A stretch of 62,000 nucleotides of DNA from Phoronis australis (GCA_002633005.1 NMRA01000051.1:499273-561272), one strand, 5' to 3'; shown: positions 38,684-53,600, counted from the stretch's first letter. Made by a program: numbers and translations. Notes: generated from the sequence alone by a model not told the origin.

Positions 38684-41600
38684 TCAACTGCGCAAAATGA
38701 GGTCCTCATCGTCTTCACCTGTATTATGCACATTCTGGTGAGAACTGTTGAGCAATGCTATATCATCGTCCATCTAAAAATGCATTAGTATTGTGTCAAT
38801 GTTAAGTCTGGGAATATTTTATTCAACATTACGTGCACTGCATTCTTTGGGGGTATTAAGATCACTCAGACCAGCACTCTATGGTGCAGTGGTATACACA
38901 ATCAAGTCGCCCCTTGTGTTGTTCAGGCAGGTTGCGCAATACACGCTGGAACAGCTCAACAAAGGAACAGCAGTTACTGTAACAATGCTTTAGTTATCTT
39001 TCGTTCTATCAACCAATTTTTACCATCCAAGCCCTGAAAAAGCTTTCAGTGACAAACTTAGTCTTTATAGTCCGCAATTTCTAAAACAGTTGGGAAAACA
39101 TGTTCCCATGAACACGCAGTGGTTATCACTCACAGCCATCTCGGTCTGCTCTCTACTCCCGGAAGCCAGGCATAAAGCACAACCCATAGGAAGCATAAGA
39201 TAATTGCCGATTGGGAAATGAGATGTAACACCTGATGAACTATGAGATCTCACTCATCAAATTATTCAGCCATGATACCAAGTGAAATTTCTAAACCAAC
39301 TGCAAGAATCTGCATCCATGTATGAACTTTACCAACGTCCAAAACAAATAAGACATGTCGCTCTCATCAAAAACATCACAAGCATCAGTCAACAGCAAGA
39401 AGGTCGTGTGAGTAAAATAGTTCCATCGAGTGCAACCACCAATGGTGAAGGAAGCAGCCGGCGAAAAGAGTAGGTGAAACTAGTTTAATGACTTAATTGT
39501 GATTTGAAGAGAACATAACTGAACTTGGAATCTTGAGCCAAACTGTTGACCACTTTGTTCGAGTGCACAGCCATTTTAGTCATCACATACCTCACAAATC
39601 AGATTCAAGACATCCAGTCTGTGTTTCAGTGAAATGTAATACATACTGTATACACCCATATGCCTATACACCCATGTGCCTATACTCAAAATAATATGCA
39701 GTTTTGGTGTTGTTCAAGTGTTTTGCATGCAAAAGAGCACACAGAATAGGCCCATGTGACTATCCCTTCTGTACACGTTATGTCATTGTCATTGTTCTCT
39801 CTGTGTCTTTTGTCTATTCTTTGTACTTTTTAATTAAATACTAAATGTTTATAATTGTGCTGTTATAAATCAGTGTTTTGACATTGTAACTATCATTAGT
39901 CTTCATACACGCCATATGCTGTTCATATAACGTGACCTAAAGTGAAGTCTGAAAAGATCTCTGTCCCGACCGGTACTCGAGCCTGGGACTCTGTGGGTTT
40001 GCAAGGTTGCAGAAATTCTCGGATTCGAGCCCTGACCAATAGTAAGAAAGAACTTTTCAGACTTAACTAGAGGTCAGGTGAGCTGACCAACAAATGGCAT
40101 ATAAGAAAACCAATTTTACTTGATAGTTAAATGTTTGATTGAATACATGTCAACAAGTGTCACTCATACACTATGTTAAATGATGCTCATTGGTTTTTGC
40201 TTATTTGCATATAAGCACACTGCCTTAATTTTAGATCAGGCACAGCTTGATATATAGGCACAAGGGCCAAGACGTGTGAATATACATTTGCAATCAAATT
40301 TAATCTAATCCTAAAAGTGCTAAAACACCAACCAATGTTTTACTTCTTTCAACCCATAACTTAAATTTCCTTCAGAAGACAACTACCCATAAATTTTTAT
40401 TTCGAGTGGCGTCCCCCCTCCCATATGGATTTAACTGGAAGACCCCTAAAAGAAGGGCAACATGATATTACATTGCACTGCAAACTATGTACTGTGAGGA
40501 ACTCACCTGTTTCTCGGCCCACATTTTCAGCCCACAAAAGGCTGTAATGACCAGTATAAGACCTCCAAAGGCAATTACTGCAAATGCTGCAGCATTGACT
40601 ATTTTAATGAGCTGCAAGAACTGGTCCTTAAACATTTTGGCAGCCTCGTCAGTGACTGTGGCACTCTGAAACAAGAAGAAACTGATTAAAATCAAAACAA
40701 AAAGTTTTTTAGTTGCAGACTACAGTAATGGTAATTTGAGAAAATAGACATTAAGAAATTTTGCGCTTCACAATACAAATTTAGAAAGAGTCACTGCCAT
40801 CAAGAAGACTGTTACCAGGAAAAATGAAAGGTGGTTTTATGCGGATTAAAAGAATTACTGCATATTAAGTGTTTGGATTTTGAAACTGAATTCATTGTAA
40901 AAGTTAGCTTAGAATCGTTTTTACCACAGGAAATGCCATAAACATTAGCCAAAATAGATTCGTTAGATTAAGGCTTTCTGTTACCCAGTGACAAATAAAT
41001 TACTTCATTTGATTTTAGTAAATCTTAGAACCATAATTGGCCAGGGAGTTGCGACAAAAGAGCGTGGGAACACTTAACAATGGACTACACTGAAATCTGG
41101 ATTAAGCCTCAATAGGAAGTTTGGAGTTGAAACCAAGCGGGGGTTTTCGTAATGGGTAACAAATATTTATCAACTGTCCAATATACATGATTTTTACAGA
41201 CTTTCTAATAATCATCATCTTCACTCTGAGCTAACTTTCTATTTTATCACCACTAAAACATGTACTTTGAGCAGGTACAAAAAGTCCAAAGCTACTTCTT
41301 GTAAATTTGTTGTCCAGTAAGTAAAAATCTATATCTTAGACAGTCTAAATGAACAAAATTAAGATTTGAAAAAAGCAAAAATCAAACAACACTTTTTCCT
41401 ATTTAGTTTTAGGAAAGTCTACCCAAATAATTAACCTTACCTCATTTAACCACAATATTGGATAAATAAGAGTCTTTTCTAATTTGTCCAGGCCTCTGAA
41501 AATCATGAAAAAGATATTAAATTTCTCAGCTTAAAAATAGAGTTGCTGAATGTGTTTCATTAAGATAGACATGCTTCACTAGTGCCACCTTGTGAGCTCC

Positions 41601-44600
41601 GGGATTTCCCAACGTGATCGAACCAAAAGGTTCAAAAAGCCTTCTGAGTCTATATAGATTGGGTATAAGACACGTCATTCAAATTTTGACGGGCCACTGC
41701 AACCTAGCCCGACACAGACACATTACTGGGCATATGAGGAGCCCTGTGTGTCCCGAGTGTGGTACTGACGTAGAATCTCCTAAACACCTGGTAGAGTCTT
41801 GCCCAGCTTTTTATAGGCTAAGGAGCAACCTACTGGATGGCATTGTTACATGCCTACAACATATAGTGCATGGCAACAAATGGAAACGTCTGTCCGTTTT
41901 CCTAAAGGAGACTGGCAGACTTGAAAACTTTCTTCACGAGGAGCCATAATTGGGGTCTCGTGCCTTTGCTCAGGTGTTTTGTGCAATGGGCCCAACCATG
42001 AGGCCTGCGCACGTCTGATGCACCGCAAATGACATCAGACCACCTGCACTGTTTTTTTTTTNAAGACTGTTACCAGGAAAAATGAAAGGTGGTTTTGTGC
42101 GGAGTAAAAGAATTACTGCATATTAAGTGTTTGGCTTTTGAAACTGAATTCATTGTAAAAGTTAGCTTAGAATCGTTTTTACCAGAGCAAATGCCATAAA
42201 AATTAGCCAAAATAGATTCATTAGGTTAAGGCTTTCTGTTACCCAGTGACAAATAAATTAGTTCATTGATTTTAGTAAATCTTAGATAATTGGCCTGGGA
42301 GTTATAATGCCAAACAAAAGAGCATGGGAACACTTAACAATGGACTACACTGAAATCTGGATTAAGCCTCACTTGGAAGTTTGGAGCTGAAACCAAACCG
42401 GGGTGTTCGTAATGGGGAATAAATATTTATCAACTGTCCAATATACATGATTTTTACAGACTTTCTAATAATCATCATCTTCACTCTGAACTACCTTTGT
42501 TTCTATTTTATCACCACTAAAACCTGTACTTTGAGCAGGTACAAAAAGCCCAAAGCTAGTTATATCTTCTAGTAAATTTGTTGTTCAGTAAGTAAAAATC
42601 TATATCTTAGACAGTCTAAATGAACAAAATTAAGATTTGAAAAAAGCAAATATCAAACAACACTTTTTCCTATTTAGTTTTAGGCAAGTCTCTCCAAATA
42701 ATTAACCTTACCTCATTTAACCACAATATTGGATAAATAAGAGTCTTTTCTAATTTGTCCAGGCCTCTGAAAATCATGATATAGATATTAAATTTCTCAG
42801 CTTAAAAATAGAGTTGCTGAATGTATTTCATTAAAATAGACATGCTTCATTAGTACCACCTTGTGAGCTCCGAGATTCTCACTTCTTTTTCCACCCTCCA
42901 AGACGAGAGCTGTGTTACAATAAACATCACAATAGTATCACACAGGCACATATATGACGTGTGTGAACTTGAGTGGAGAATCAAGGAAGGAAACCTAAGG
43001 TAGGTTTCCTAAAGCCCATTTTGCAAAAACATGGAGAATGATAAGAGTGAAGTGCTGGTGTCTTGCGAGTAAGCTCTCAACCTAACTAGAGTAGTGTCTC
43101 GCAAATGTCTCACATTACAGAACACATGCATCTTCATGTCTAACTGGAACCTGGTGACACTGCTTGAATACTTCACACACAGCTTGAAAACTAGTCACTT
43201 CATTTACAAATTGGGTAAAAAGAAAAGCTCGGTTGACTTTACTCATTGAAATGATGAATCAAACTAACTAATGAGAAATATTGTAACACTAAAACCCAAT
43301 TGAAACCATAAATTTATTTTACACTCAGCGTTTTTTTAAGACAAAATAAAATGCTGTTCCAAACGACAGTAAATTAAATGTTTTGTACTAGGACTTGATC
43401 TATGACAAATGGAAAATATTTTCCAACAAAACTGTGAGTTGTGTTAACTATGAAGCACTGTTAATTATCTAAAATAGCACTAGAATAACAGGAAAGTTAA
43501 CTGTGACAAATAATAAAATGAAATAAAATAAAACAAAATACCTGACATTATCAACACGCTCCAATCCTATGTTTATCTGAAGCCGCTTGTCAGCATGCAT
43601 TACTGTGCCACTAATCTGTAACAAAATGGATCCAAAACTAACAGAACTGAAATAACAAATGAAAAGATAACAATGACGAAAACAAATAAGAACAGCGTAC
43701 TTTACTTCAGAGTATTAAGATGTATAACAATCAGTGTCCCCGATGCCTTGATTTTGGGGTCAAATATCGTCCCCATTCCTTTACGGAAAAATATTTAAAT
43801 GTTACGGAAAATTCCCATCATCACGCCCAAAAATTCCCCTCCAGTGATACATAAATTCCACTCAAGGTTAGAATCAGTTCTGTGAAACGTTAGTTTTGGC
43901 AACCTGGGGTATTGCCGATGAGGGGTGGCAACAGGGGATGGAATTGGTTGTGAGAGAATTTCCTCTCGACAAAAAATCTCTTATAACACAGGCAAAGGAA
44001 CTTTTCACCTCCGGTTACTGAAGGTCCTGTTAACACAATCAACAGAAATGGAAAAAAAATAAAGACTTTTGACATTAACAACATTAACACACTGTCAGTT
44101 ATTCAACCAATCAAACACACCAACTCAACTAATCAAACTCACTGGCTCAACATTAACCAATCAAACACACCTGTCCAACTCAACCTGTCCAATCAAACTC
44201 ACCGGCTCAACATTAACCTCTGTATTGTGCACAGTGACATCTGGATGGAAGCCATCTATAGCATCTATGTACTGTTGAGCAGCATGTAACATATGAGGCT
44301 GTGACATGATGATGTCAGCACCTGAAGACAAACAGAGAATGCCAGTGGATACACAGAATTATATTAGTTCAGCACAAACAATTGAAGATATTACAGTTAA
44401 AAAGTTTTTACTTAAAAGTTAGTTTGTCACGGCGTGCCATTTCCTACATAAAAAATATTCTCAAGCAATATCGAAATACAATACACACCAAAAATAAGGC
44501 ATCCTGGAACTTCCAGTCTTGATGGTCAAATTGCAAACGATTTCCCCATCATAACAGCTGATCACTGTGCAAAGACCAGTCATGACAGGAATTCCAGGTA

Positions 44601-47600
44601 TTTTGAGCGATTAGTTCTGGCGTCTAGTGTATCAGTACTTTCCAACCTCACTAACCCTCTGAGTACGCAACAAGTAGTCAAAGGGACCTGTTTTATAATG
44701 GTGAGCTGTCTTATCTGGAAGTTAGTTTCCTTGACAACACAGGTTTATGGCAACTTTATTACCGGGGCATACAAAAAGAAATCACAATGAATTTTAAACG
44801 AATTTACTTAATTTTTTAAAAACATGAAACAAATCAGTCAGTAAATTACAAAGTCCCATTAGTGCTAGAAAAAACGAAATTTGAATCTGTTATTATGGAT
44901 TTGCAATCTGCTATTACGGATTGCCAATTTACAATAATTATTACAGAGTGTCATTCCTTAATGACAGATTGCCAATCTGTAATAACAAAAAAAAATTTTA
45001 ATTTTTTTCTGGCACTAATGGGCCTTTGAAGTAAATAGTATCAAATCGTTGAATTCATTTGCAGACAGGTAATGCAAAACAGTGTGAATGGAGATAACAA
45101 AGGAGATAACCATAAGAGCACCTGTAGAAACAGTGATCTTACAGTGGCATAATTACCTGGGTTACAAAATAATAAATTAACTGTCTTCATTGTCTTATTT
45201 GAGACTCAGTCCTGTCACCAACAGACGGCAAGGAAATGGTTAGTGTACCTTATGAAAAAGTTTCACTTACAGAACAAAATAAACTTTTCAACGCATCTAA
45301 AAATGAGAAAAAAAACAGTGACGTAAAAAACATTACAGTCACGAATGACTTGATGTTGCAGTTAACACTTGCCATACCTTGTTTACAGTGACTTATATTG
45401 AGCACCCCCGAGTCTAAGCAATGTTCCACGTCAGGCATGCAAAAGCCAGTATTGTCAGGATTTACACTGTAGTTCCCAAACAGGTCAACAGGGGGCTCAA
45501 AGTGGTACAGGTCTATGCCTTTCAACTGGGTCATACTTTTGTACTGAACAGGAATTGATCTGGAAATAATGATACCTTGTTGAGTATACAGCAGAGCACA
45601 ACATGATCGTGCAGACAAAAACAAAGCAAAAATGAAATAAAGCCTCATTAAGTATTTTGGAAAAATAAACAATTAACAGAATTGCCCTTTTCATTTTTCA
45701 AAACAGTTCACAGGCTGTCATAGGGATATCATGACAAATCAAAACTACACTCACCGCTCCAAATTGGAGAGTTTTTACTGCAAGCCTATCAACAACTCAA
45801 AATTCTTACAGTAACACCCCGGCAGTTACTTGTAGACAGTCCAATCAACTCATCAAATCAATTGAGCAATCTCAAAAAATGCCTAAAAGCTATCAGCACG
45901 AAATCCTGAGAATATACATTAAACTTTAAAGGGGAAACAGTTCAAAAATGAACTTAAACATAACAACTGAGTAAAATTCTACCTGCTGGGTTTTTAAAAC
46001 CTGCACCAACTCAGCAATATAATATACTTGTCCAAGCAAAAGTGATTGTTTTGAGGGCTAGGCATCTGTTGGCAATTGCGGCTGTGTAATTTTAATGCAG
46101 TAGACAATTAGTGTAAACTCAGCACTAACCCAATCAAGCCAAACCTAAAGTTCACTTACCTACAAATATCTGAGGCAAATATTTGCAGAACATCTGTCGT
46201 CTGCACAAACGGATGGAACATAGTGCCATCTGTCCCGTTGATCATATTACTCCAGATGTCATTCCAATAGGAGGAAGGCAGAGTGCTGGAATTAAGAGTA
46301 AAAAGGAATTTGTAATTTATTTCAAGGATAGGTTAACTAAGCATAGCACAGTTTTTAATAGCAGAAAATCTGATGCAACCTAAGAACACTCAACCCAAAA
46401 TATTGTGACTTTGGAATCATCTATAATATCAACATTAAAATTTTGCAAAGCATGCAAAACATACACTTGAGGCAGCATAGGCTATAATACATGGACCGCC
46501 AACTTCGTACACTTTCAATGGACGAAACTTGTGCACTTTCGCATGTTATGTCATTATTCACAAGTGACACTTGGCACAATTATTTTTGGCAAATTCGTCA
46601 TCAGCTAATCTTGGTCGGCTGTTGCGCGGTCGGGTGGTGGTAGCATTGCTAAGAGTACTCATGATACCAACAGTTCTACTATTTTAAGATTTTGAACAGC
46701 GTTGCAATGCCAAAATTATTACTTTGTTTTTGTTGCACTGGACAGTAAATTAGAAGCAAGGATTTCCCGTCACAATACACCAACCGGAAAATGAACCAGA
46801 TAATTTAGGAGAGTGGCGCCGCCTCTAGGATAGTACGGAATGTCGGAGTTGCGAATTTGTTTTCTATGGTGGCACACCTGTCTTCTGTCATGAAGAGTAC
46901 TTTTTTCCCGAAGTCTAAATTGTAGATTATGATCTTCCTGTAAAGGATTTCTACAGACTAGGTTTTTGAAAAAATAATAAAAGCACACACCATACATTGC
47001 CCCATCACCCAGGGTACCTTTCAAATGCTTTTGGTTCAATAATCATGGACACACCATCACATGAAGTGTTTCAGACAAAGCAAGCCATCCCCATACTAAG
47101 AAACAGCTATTTTTTATAATACTCCATCATGTGGTTACACAATGCCAATGGAAGATGGGTAAAGTTGATATAGTTATGAGTTTCATAAAGTAGCACAAAA
47201 GTTAGGCACCAGAATTCATAGTTGTGCAACCCCACCGTTGGTAATTACTTTTGCTTGTTGGCAGGCTTGCAACCACACTGCAACATGTACAAGGACAAGT
47301 AACCCTATATTGATAAAGAGGGGTGAGTTATCGTACGTGTGCCAAGTTGCCCCAGTGCAAACAGCGTGCACACTACCACTAAGCCTAGCAACAACCCGTT
47401 CCGCGAGTAACTTGTTCCAGAATAGGTTGTAGTGTGGACGAAACTTAAGGAACACAATTCACTTCCTATCTGGGAAATGAAAAGCAAGAACAAAGGAGGC
47501 ACAGTAAATAGTATGAATAAGAACTTGGTTTGTGGCAGAAGCAATCGTAGTGGTTTAACTTCCATTTCCGTAGTAATTTAAACATTAATCGTAGATAGGC

Positions 47601-50600
47601 CAATCAAAAAACTGCACCCACTTTGGTAATGAAGCTATAATTTATTTAATCTCGATTCTGTTTCCAGAGATGTATTTCACTCCTACGTCTGAGTCACAAC
47701 ACGTAACAAAACACGTGAACTTACTGTGCAAAGTTCCATTTGTCAATGTGGTTAAATGACTGGAGTGCACTCTTGCCCGTGTAAACGTTATACACACCGT
47801 CATCCGAGCCATTTTGCTGAAATGAAACGTGAAATGAGCACATTCCATGTGTCTCAAAACTATAATTGTAGTGGATCTGTTTCTTTTTCCAACTGTGAGC
47901 CATTCAAGTTTAGTAGGACACAAACTCATACAGTGAAACAGGAAAGTTATGGACAAATCCTTTGAACATATTGCAATTTTTACATTGACTTGTCTTATCA
48001 GAGTTATCAAAAGCAGAATTCAAAGGTTTTCTATGTTGCCAGCAAAATCACATGCATGAGTCAAGGAATGAAAATTAAGTCCCTGTAACAGACAGTTTTC
48101 ACCAATTTAGCATTGATACCATATGGAGAGAAATTTTGTCTAGTCAACTTTCTCATCGAAATACAAAAGAATGAGAAAATTTTAACTGAATCGGTATTGT
48201 CTTTGTTTGTATTAGTGCACAGAGTCCATCATAAAATAACAACTGGTAATTTCCAGCAAGGAAATCAGCCTTTGAAAATCAAAGATGATTCTGACAAATT
48301 AGTTTTGCAACTGCAATTCTTCACTTATTTAGCACAAAATGACTTAATTTTGCTAATAGTTGGGGTTTGTAAAATAAACAGAACATACAGACTTCATGGT
48401 TGAAAGGGATGTGAAATTAACTGAGAAACCAAACATCACCTTCGGTCCATACGCGAGTTTTATGAAGTGGGGCCTATGGTTGTGGAGGTGGTTCAGTTAA
48501 CAGCAAGTTGCTTTATCCCGATCTAATTAGTATTTTACCCATTGTTAATGAAAGGCTCTATTGAGCTCTGGGTCACAGGACACTCCTCTAGGTCAACCCT
48601 TTCACTTCATGTTTGCGACAGCATGAAATGTCCCCATATGAACGAATGAGTAAAGTTGAATATTCAACTTTCTCAGACCTTCTTAACACGGTTAAAAAGG
48701 TGTGTATTACTAACTAGATTAACAATCCTAACACTTTGCCTGTATAACTAACTAGTTTAAAAATCCTAAAACTTTGCCTCCAAAACTGACCACGTAGCTT
48801 TGTGCAAAGTAAGCGAGAAACAAAAAATTATTTTTCTAAGTAATTTTGGGTGTGCGAAATGAGGTGGGTGTGGTAGATTAGTGGAGAATTACCATATGTG
48901 AAGAGGAATTCCCCAGCTGCAGACTGTACAAATTGCATGTCAGCATTATGCAAAGGCTGAATTTGAAAAATCAAATGGCATAAATATCGAAAATTCCTTG
49001 ACACAAATTTTAAATAATAGCCAAAAACTGAACAGTCAACATACTTTAACCAGGCCGTCTTCATTAATATATTCTTTTCAAGAGCAAAGCTAAAATACTT
49101 GAAAGTGAGACAATCAAAACAATTAGAATCCACTAAAGAGGTTATTTTACATGTTTAAGTTAACAGTAGAAACAATTCAAAAGCAAAAAAGAGATGACAT
49201 TTTTATACTTACATTCAGGAATAAACCAAATTTGTCACCAAACTCTTTCGGAATTGGCAAAAAGGGAAATTTTCGAGCAATCTTGTTAATTTCTGCGAGC
49301 AGATCGTCATGGTAACCCCAAATAATGTCCTTGACTGAGTATTCTGTGAACATCGACTCGGAGTATTCATCAAATAAGAGTTGAAGCGCCAGTTCTACCA
49401 GGTTCTTCAGTTTGCTGTCCAATCTTAAGTTTTTGGACAACGTGGCAATACCCTGAAATACATAAAGAGGATAAAAACATAACTGCTACTATCGTAACCC
49501 CAAAATTAGATGTTAACAGGCAAATGGAATGTTTTTGCAATGAATTCTTTAACAGTTACTTTTACGTAGGCTAGGTAGTCTAATAACCCCATCATCATGT
49601 GCCATACAAAAACTCTTTGCTAAGTGAACAGAATACAAGAGCAACGCAGAGCGTTGAAATGCGCCCACAATTGCACCGCAAACGGTATCCTTCTAGGGTT
49701 GTTTATTGGTACCATAAAGTGGCCAGTAGAGGGCATATATGTAGTATGTTGTACTTAGCAAAATGGAAAGGCATGGTCATTGTCTCCTCAATAGGCTAGG
49801 GGCAAAATGTGAGTAATCTTCATAATACAAGCACATCCTATACACCAGTTGCTTAAAGCACCACAGAAACATAGAATNNNNNNNNNNNNNNNNNNNNNNN
49901 NNNNNNNNNNNNNNNNNNNNNNNNNNNNNNNNNNNNNNNNNNNNNNNNNNNNNNNNNNNNNNNNNNNNNNNNNNNNNNNNNNNNNNNNNNNNNNNNNNNN
50001 NNNNNNNNNNNNNNNATACATGCCAATTTTCACAATCATCCGTTGAGCGGTTTGGTTGATAGAGGGGTGGACGCACAAAAACAGACTCGAAAACACTAAA
50101 AATGGCCACTAAGTGGCGCAAACTATGTCAAATCCATCTGAAAACGGGAGGATAGCGTCATCTCACTAATAGGTGCCTACATACCAAATTTCATGAAAAT
50201 CCGTTAAGGACTTTTGAAGATACAAAGGTAAGCGTAAAAAACTAAAACTAGGGGGCACACCGGTAGTCGGATCCGTCCGAAAGTTCGCACATGCCGTCCC
50301 ATTCATGAATGGAACATATGTGCCAAATTTCATGAACGTATGTCAAAGGGTTTTGGAGATAGAGCAGCGGACGCCGGACGCCGCCCGGACGGACGGACAG
50401 AGATGACGGCATAATGCGTCCACATATAAATATGTGGGCGCATAAAAATCATGTATTCATCCACAAAATGTACAATGAAAATATTTGGGAAGAGAATTTT
50501 AAAACTTGGCCCCTAGTCTAAATTGACCAAATCACTGCAACCTTAGAGGTAGAAAACTGTTCTGTGAACTTGAAAGATATACGCAAAAAGCTCACCAAGT

Positions 50601-53600
50601 TAAAAAAATTGTGGACATTCACAACATTAGAAGCCCTTGGCTTGAAAATCAAAAAGAGCAATTTTGGCAATTATTTTTGTCGATAATTGGCAACATTTTA
50701 CTGTATAGGTGCATTGACAATGGATTTTATCATGCAATTTCAATCTATCAAACTATCTGCATTAATTTGGCGTAATTTACAAACAATCTACTTCCATACC
50801 TGCAGTGGCATATTGAGCGTTGTGAAGTTGTCACTTTCTCTGTTATTACCTGACGTCTTCTCATCAAAGATTAGTGTGCGTGGCTGTCTATACTCTACTG
50901 TGGAGTTATCATGGAATGTTATGTTCTGTTTTGTGCGTATCTCCCTTAAAAGTTGACCATGAAAAAAGGACATTAAGTAAAAATAAAAGTCATACGATGT
51001 TCACTCCAACATCCAGTTTGCACTTCACTGACTTATGTTTTCAAGCCTAACTCTCGTCTGTATCCAGTGATTACTGAAAGATCAGAAGGCATCGAATGCC
51101 TGATAAATTCAACATGGCAACAGACAAACCTAATATGACATGTAATCATCTCTGCAAGGGAATTTCACAAATTAAATATATCTGAAGGAGACCTGAGTTA
51201 GCTTTTATTAATACAGTAACCCAACATTGTTTTTTTTTTAGTTTTTGCCTACCTACATATTTTGAAAAGAACTCAGACAGCAATTCAAAGTGCAATATTT
51301 GTGGTTCAAAATTAAGTGCCCTAATAAACAGACACAATATTTATGACTTACTTCAAATCAAAGACCTGTCATAAGAGATATATTTGCTAACAAGATTATG
51401 CAAAAACGTGAGTGCCAAAATAACAGTTGATAAAATCTGAGTAAACGCCTATCATAAGACAATACAATCGTGACCACCTGGCTCCTTCAATTAAGCACCA
51501 CGAAAATTAAGACCTCTAGTGAGCACTAATCTTCTTATCTCAACAAATTGCACACTACTGCATGTGCACACTGCATGTGCACACTGCATGTGCACACTGC
51601 ATGTGCACAATAACACTGTCTCTTACCTTGCTGTTAAGGACGACTTATTACTGTGTACTGTGTATGATGCTTTTGTTTTGTATTTAGCTGTTTGTAACGA
51701 CATTTGCTTCTCTTTTAGTTATAATCTAGTCTTCACATTTGTAGCTAGGCTTGCCTCAATCTAATATGTTCCGTTGTGGTTACCCTTGTCTCCGCTTAGA
51801 TCAGTCTACCCGAATGGAGAATCTAAACGTTGCCGTGTGTTCTGCAACTTTTGTTTCGATACGTGTGACTCTTTTACTCAGTGAACAGTTTAGGAAGGTG
51901 TTACGTGTAATATGCTCTATTTCAGAAGTCTTTTGCATTAATTTTGCTGTGAACTGAATTCTTGATAGAACATTGTGTAATTCTCAAGCAAGTTCCGCAT
52001 GGGACACAGCCTAAATTGGCCATTGCGGTGCACTTTGGTTATGTTTTGCTTTTCAGTTTTGAAGACATTTCATTCTCAGGTTTCCGTATGTGACGGGACG
52101 TTCGTAACTTTATTGTTATTCTTATTTAGTTGCAAATGTTCAGTTATTCTTATGCTAATGTCTTTGTTGCGTCTCAGTGCGCCTTTGTTACGTGGGCATG
52201 TGGGCGCGACTGTATGTGTCGGGGACTTCGCTAGCGACAGGCTTAGAAGAAGGGTGTTTCCTTCCTTTGCTATCATGGAAATTGATCGTTGTCATATGCA
52301 ATTGAACTGAAACGTATGCTGATGAGAGGAAATACATATTTCTTATGTTCAGTGGAGACTTGCTCTGTTACACGTATAGGTTTTCAGATCGACTTCTATC
52401 GACTGTGTTCACAGGCTATTCTGGGTAACGGAACAGTAATTAACCATTTTACCACATGGTCACAATCTTGTTTTATTTGTGTCTTCTGTAACATCCATTG
52501 TCTCCGCGGTACCATGTGACTAAGGCTGATGTCCCTAGTTCCACGCTGTGCAAGTGTATTTAATGTAATTCACATCAGGGGAGATCATAGCTATGCCCTA
52601 TTGATCTGTTGATATTAGTCCCATACCTGTACGAATAGGGACCCTTCTCCTCCACAACAGGCTTAGCACCTTCATTCATGACCTCGTATGGGTTAAGAAG
52701 ATCAAACACCCAGAATTGTAAATAGACATCGGCAGGCGGTTTGATCCAGTTATCATAGGAAAGCGAGCCTTCGGCCAGGGGCATTTGCTGAAAGAGTAGA
52801 CAACCATTTTGTATTATACATTTAGATATATATATTAGTTCCGGAAGGTGAAGTACATAACAGCACACACACACACACACCTGTCAAACAACAATGACTA
52901 GAAAGTTTCGCTCTTGAAAAAGCCACAGCTGCATAAACTATTATGATCGCTCAGACACCATGAAGTTGTACTAATATCCAGACTTTGGTCAAGTTGCTGT
53001 TTGTGCTGAGGGCCATAAAGTCTATCTGTTCGAGCTAGGAAGAGTTAAGACATCAACGGCCTCATAAGGTTTCCCTCTATGCTCAAAAAGGTGCATGTAT
53101 CATGTAATATGACTTTGACATACTGTCAAAAAAATTCCAGCATATGGCAACCCTACACCCTGGCTAACAGTGGGATGGCTGTCGTCTGCAATGCCAGCAG
53201 TGCTGGCCCAGTGAGTCAGACCATAAGCACTCTCATCAGCCAATCGCCATTAATACTATTACATATACTGTCCGGGCGAGCAGCCTAAGGTGCCTGGACT
53301 GTGGTCAGACGGTGAATGGTTATAGGCCTACTGTCCATTACACTACAATAAAGTACAATACAAAAACACAGAACACATGGACCAGCCCTGCACTGCTAGT
53401 AATCCCAGTGGAAGAACCAGCTGAGGAATTTGAGTTGGGGGGGCAGAGCACAGTATTACTATTAGTCAGGTATGGCCCCTTAGCCCCCCTCTAAATCCGC
53501 CACTGAGTCTGGCGCCATACATACAGACTGGCCTGGCCTTCATCTTATTTACCTCTTGAACTTGAGAATGCAGCACATTTTGGAAGACAAAGATTGCGGC

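Noticed and set aside
41441-42766. Real duplicated or mutually exclusive exon in the receptor
   Set aside because: Identical exons inside near-identical blocks separated by one N and a truncated LINE; assembly of two alleles is simpler.
45250-45672. 140-codon minus-strand ORF as a separate small protein
   Set aside because: Its middle is receptor exon 7 (45,378-45,559); the rest is intron read-through.
50414-50447. Helitron terminus (3' hairpin)
   Set aside because: The hairpin is present in both copies but the CTRR end and the 5' TC start are not seen.
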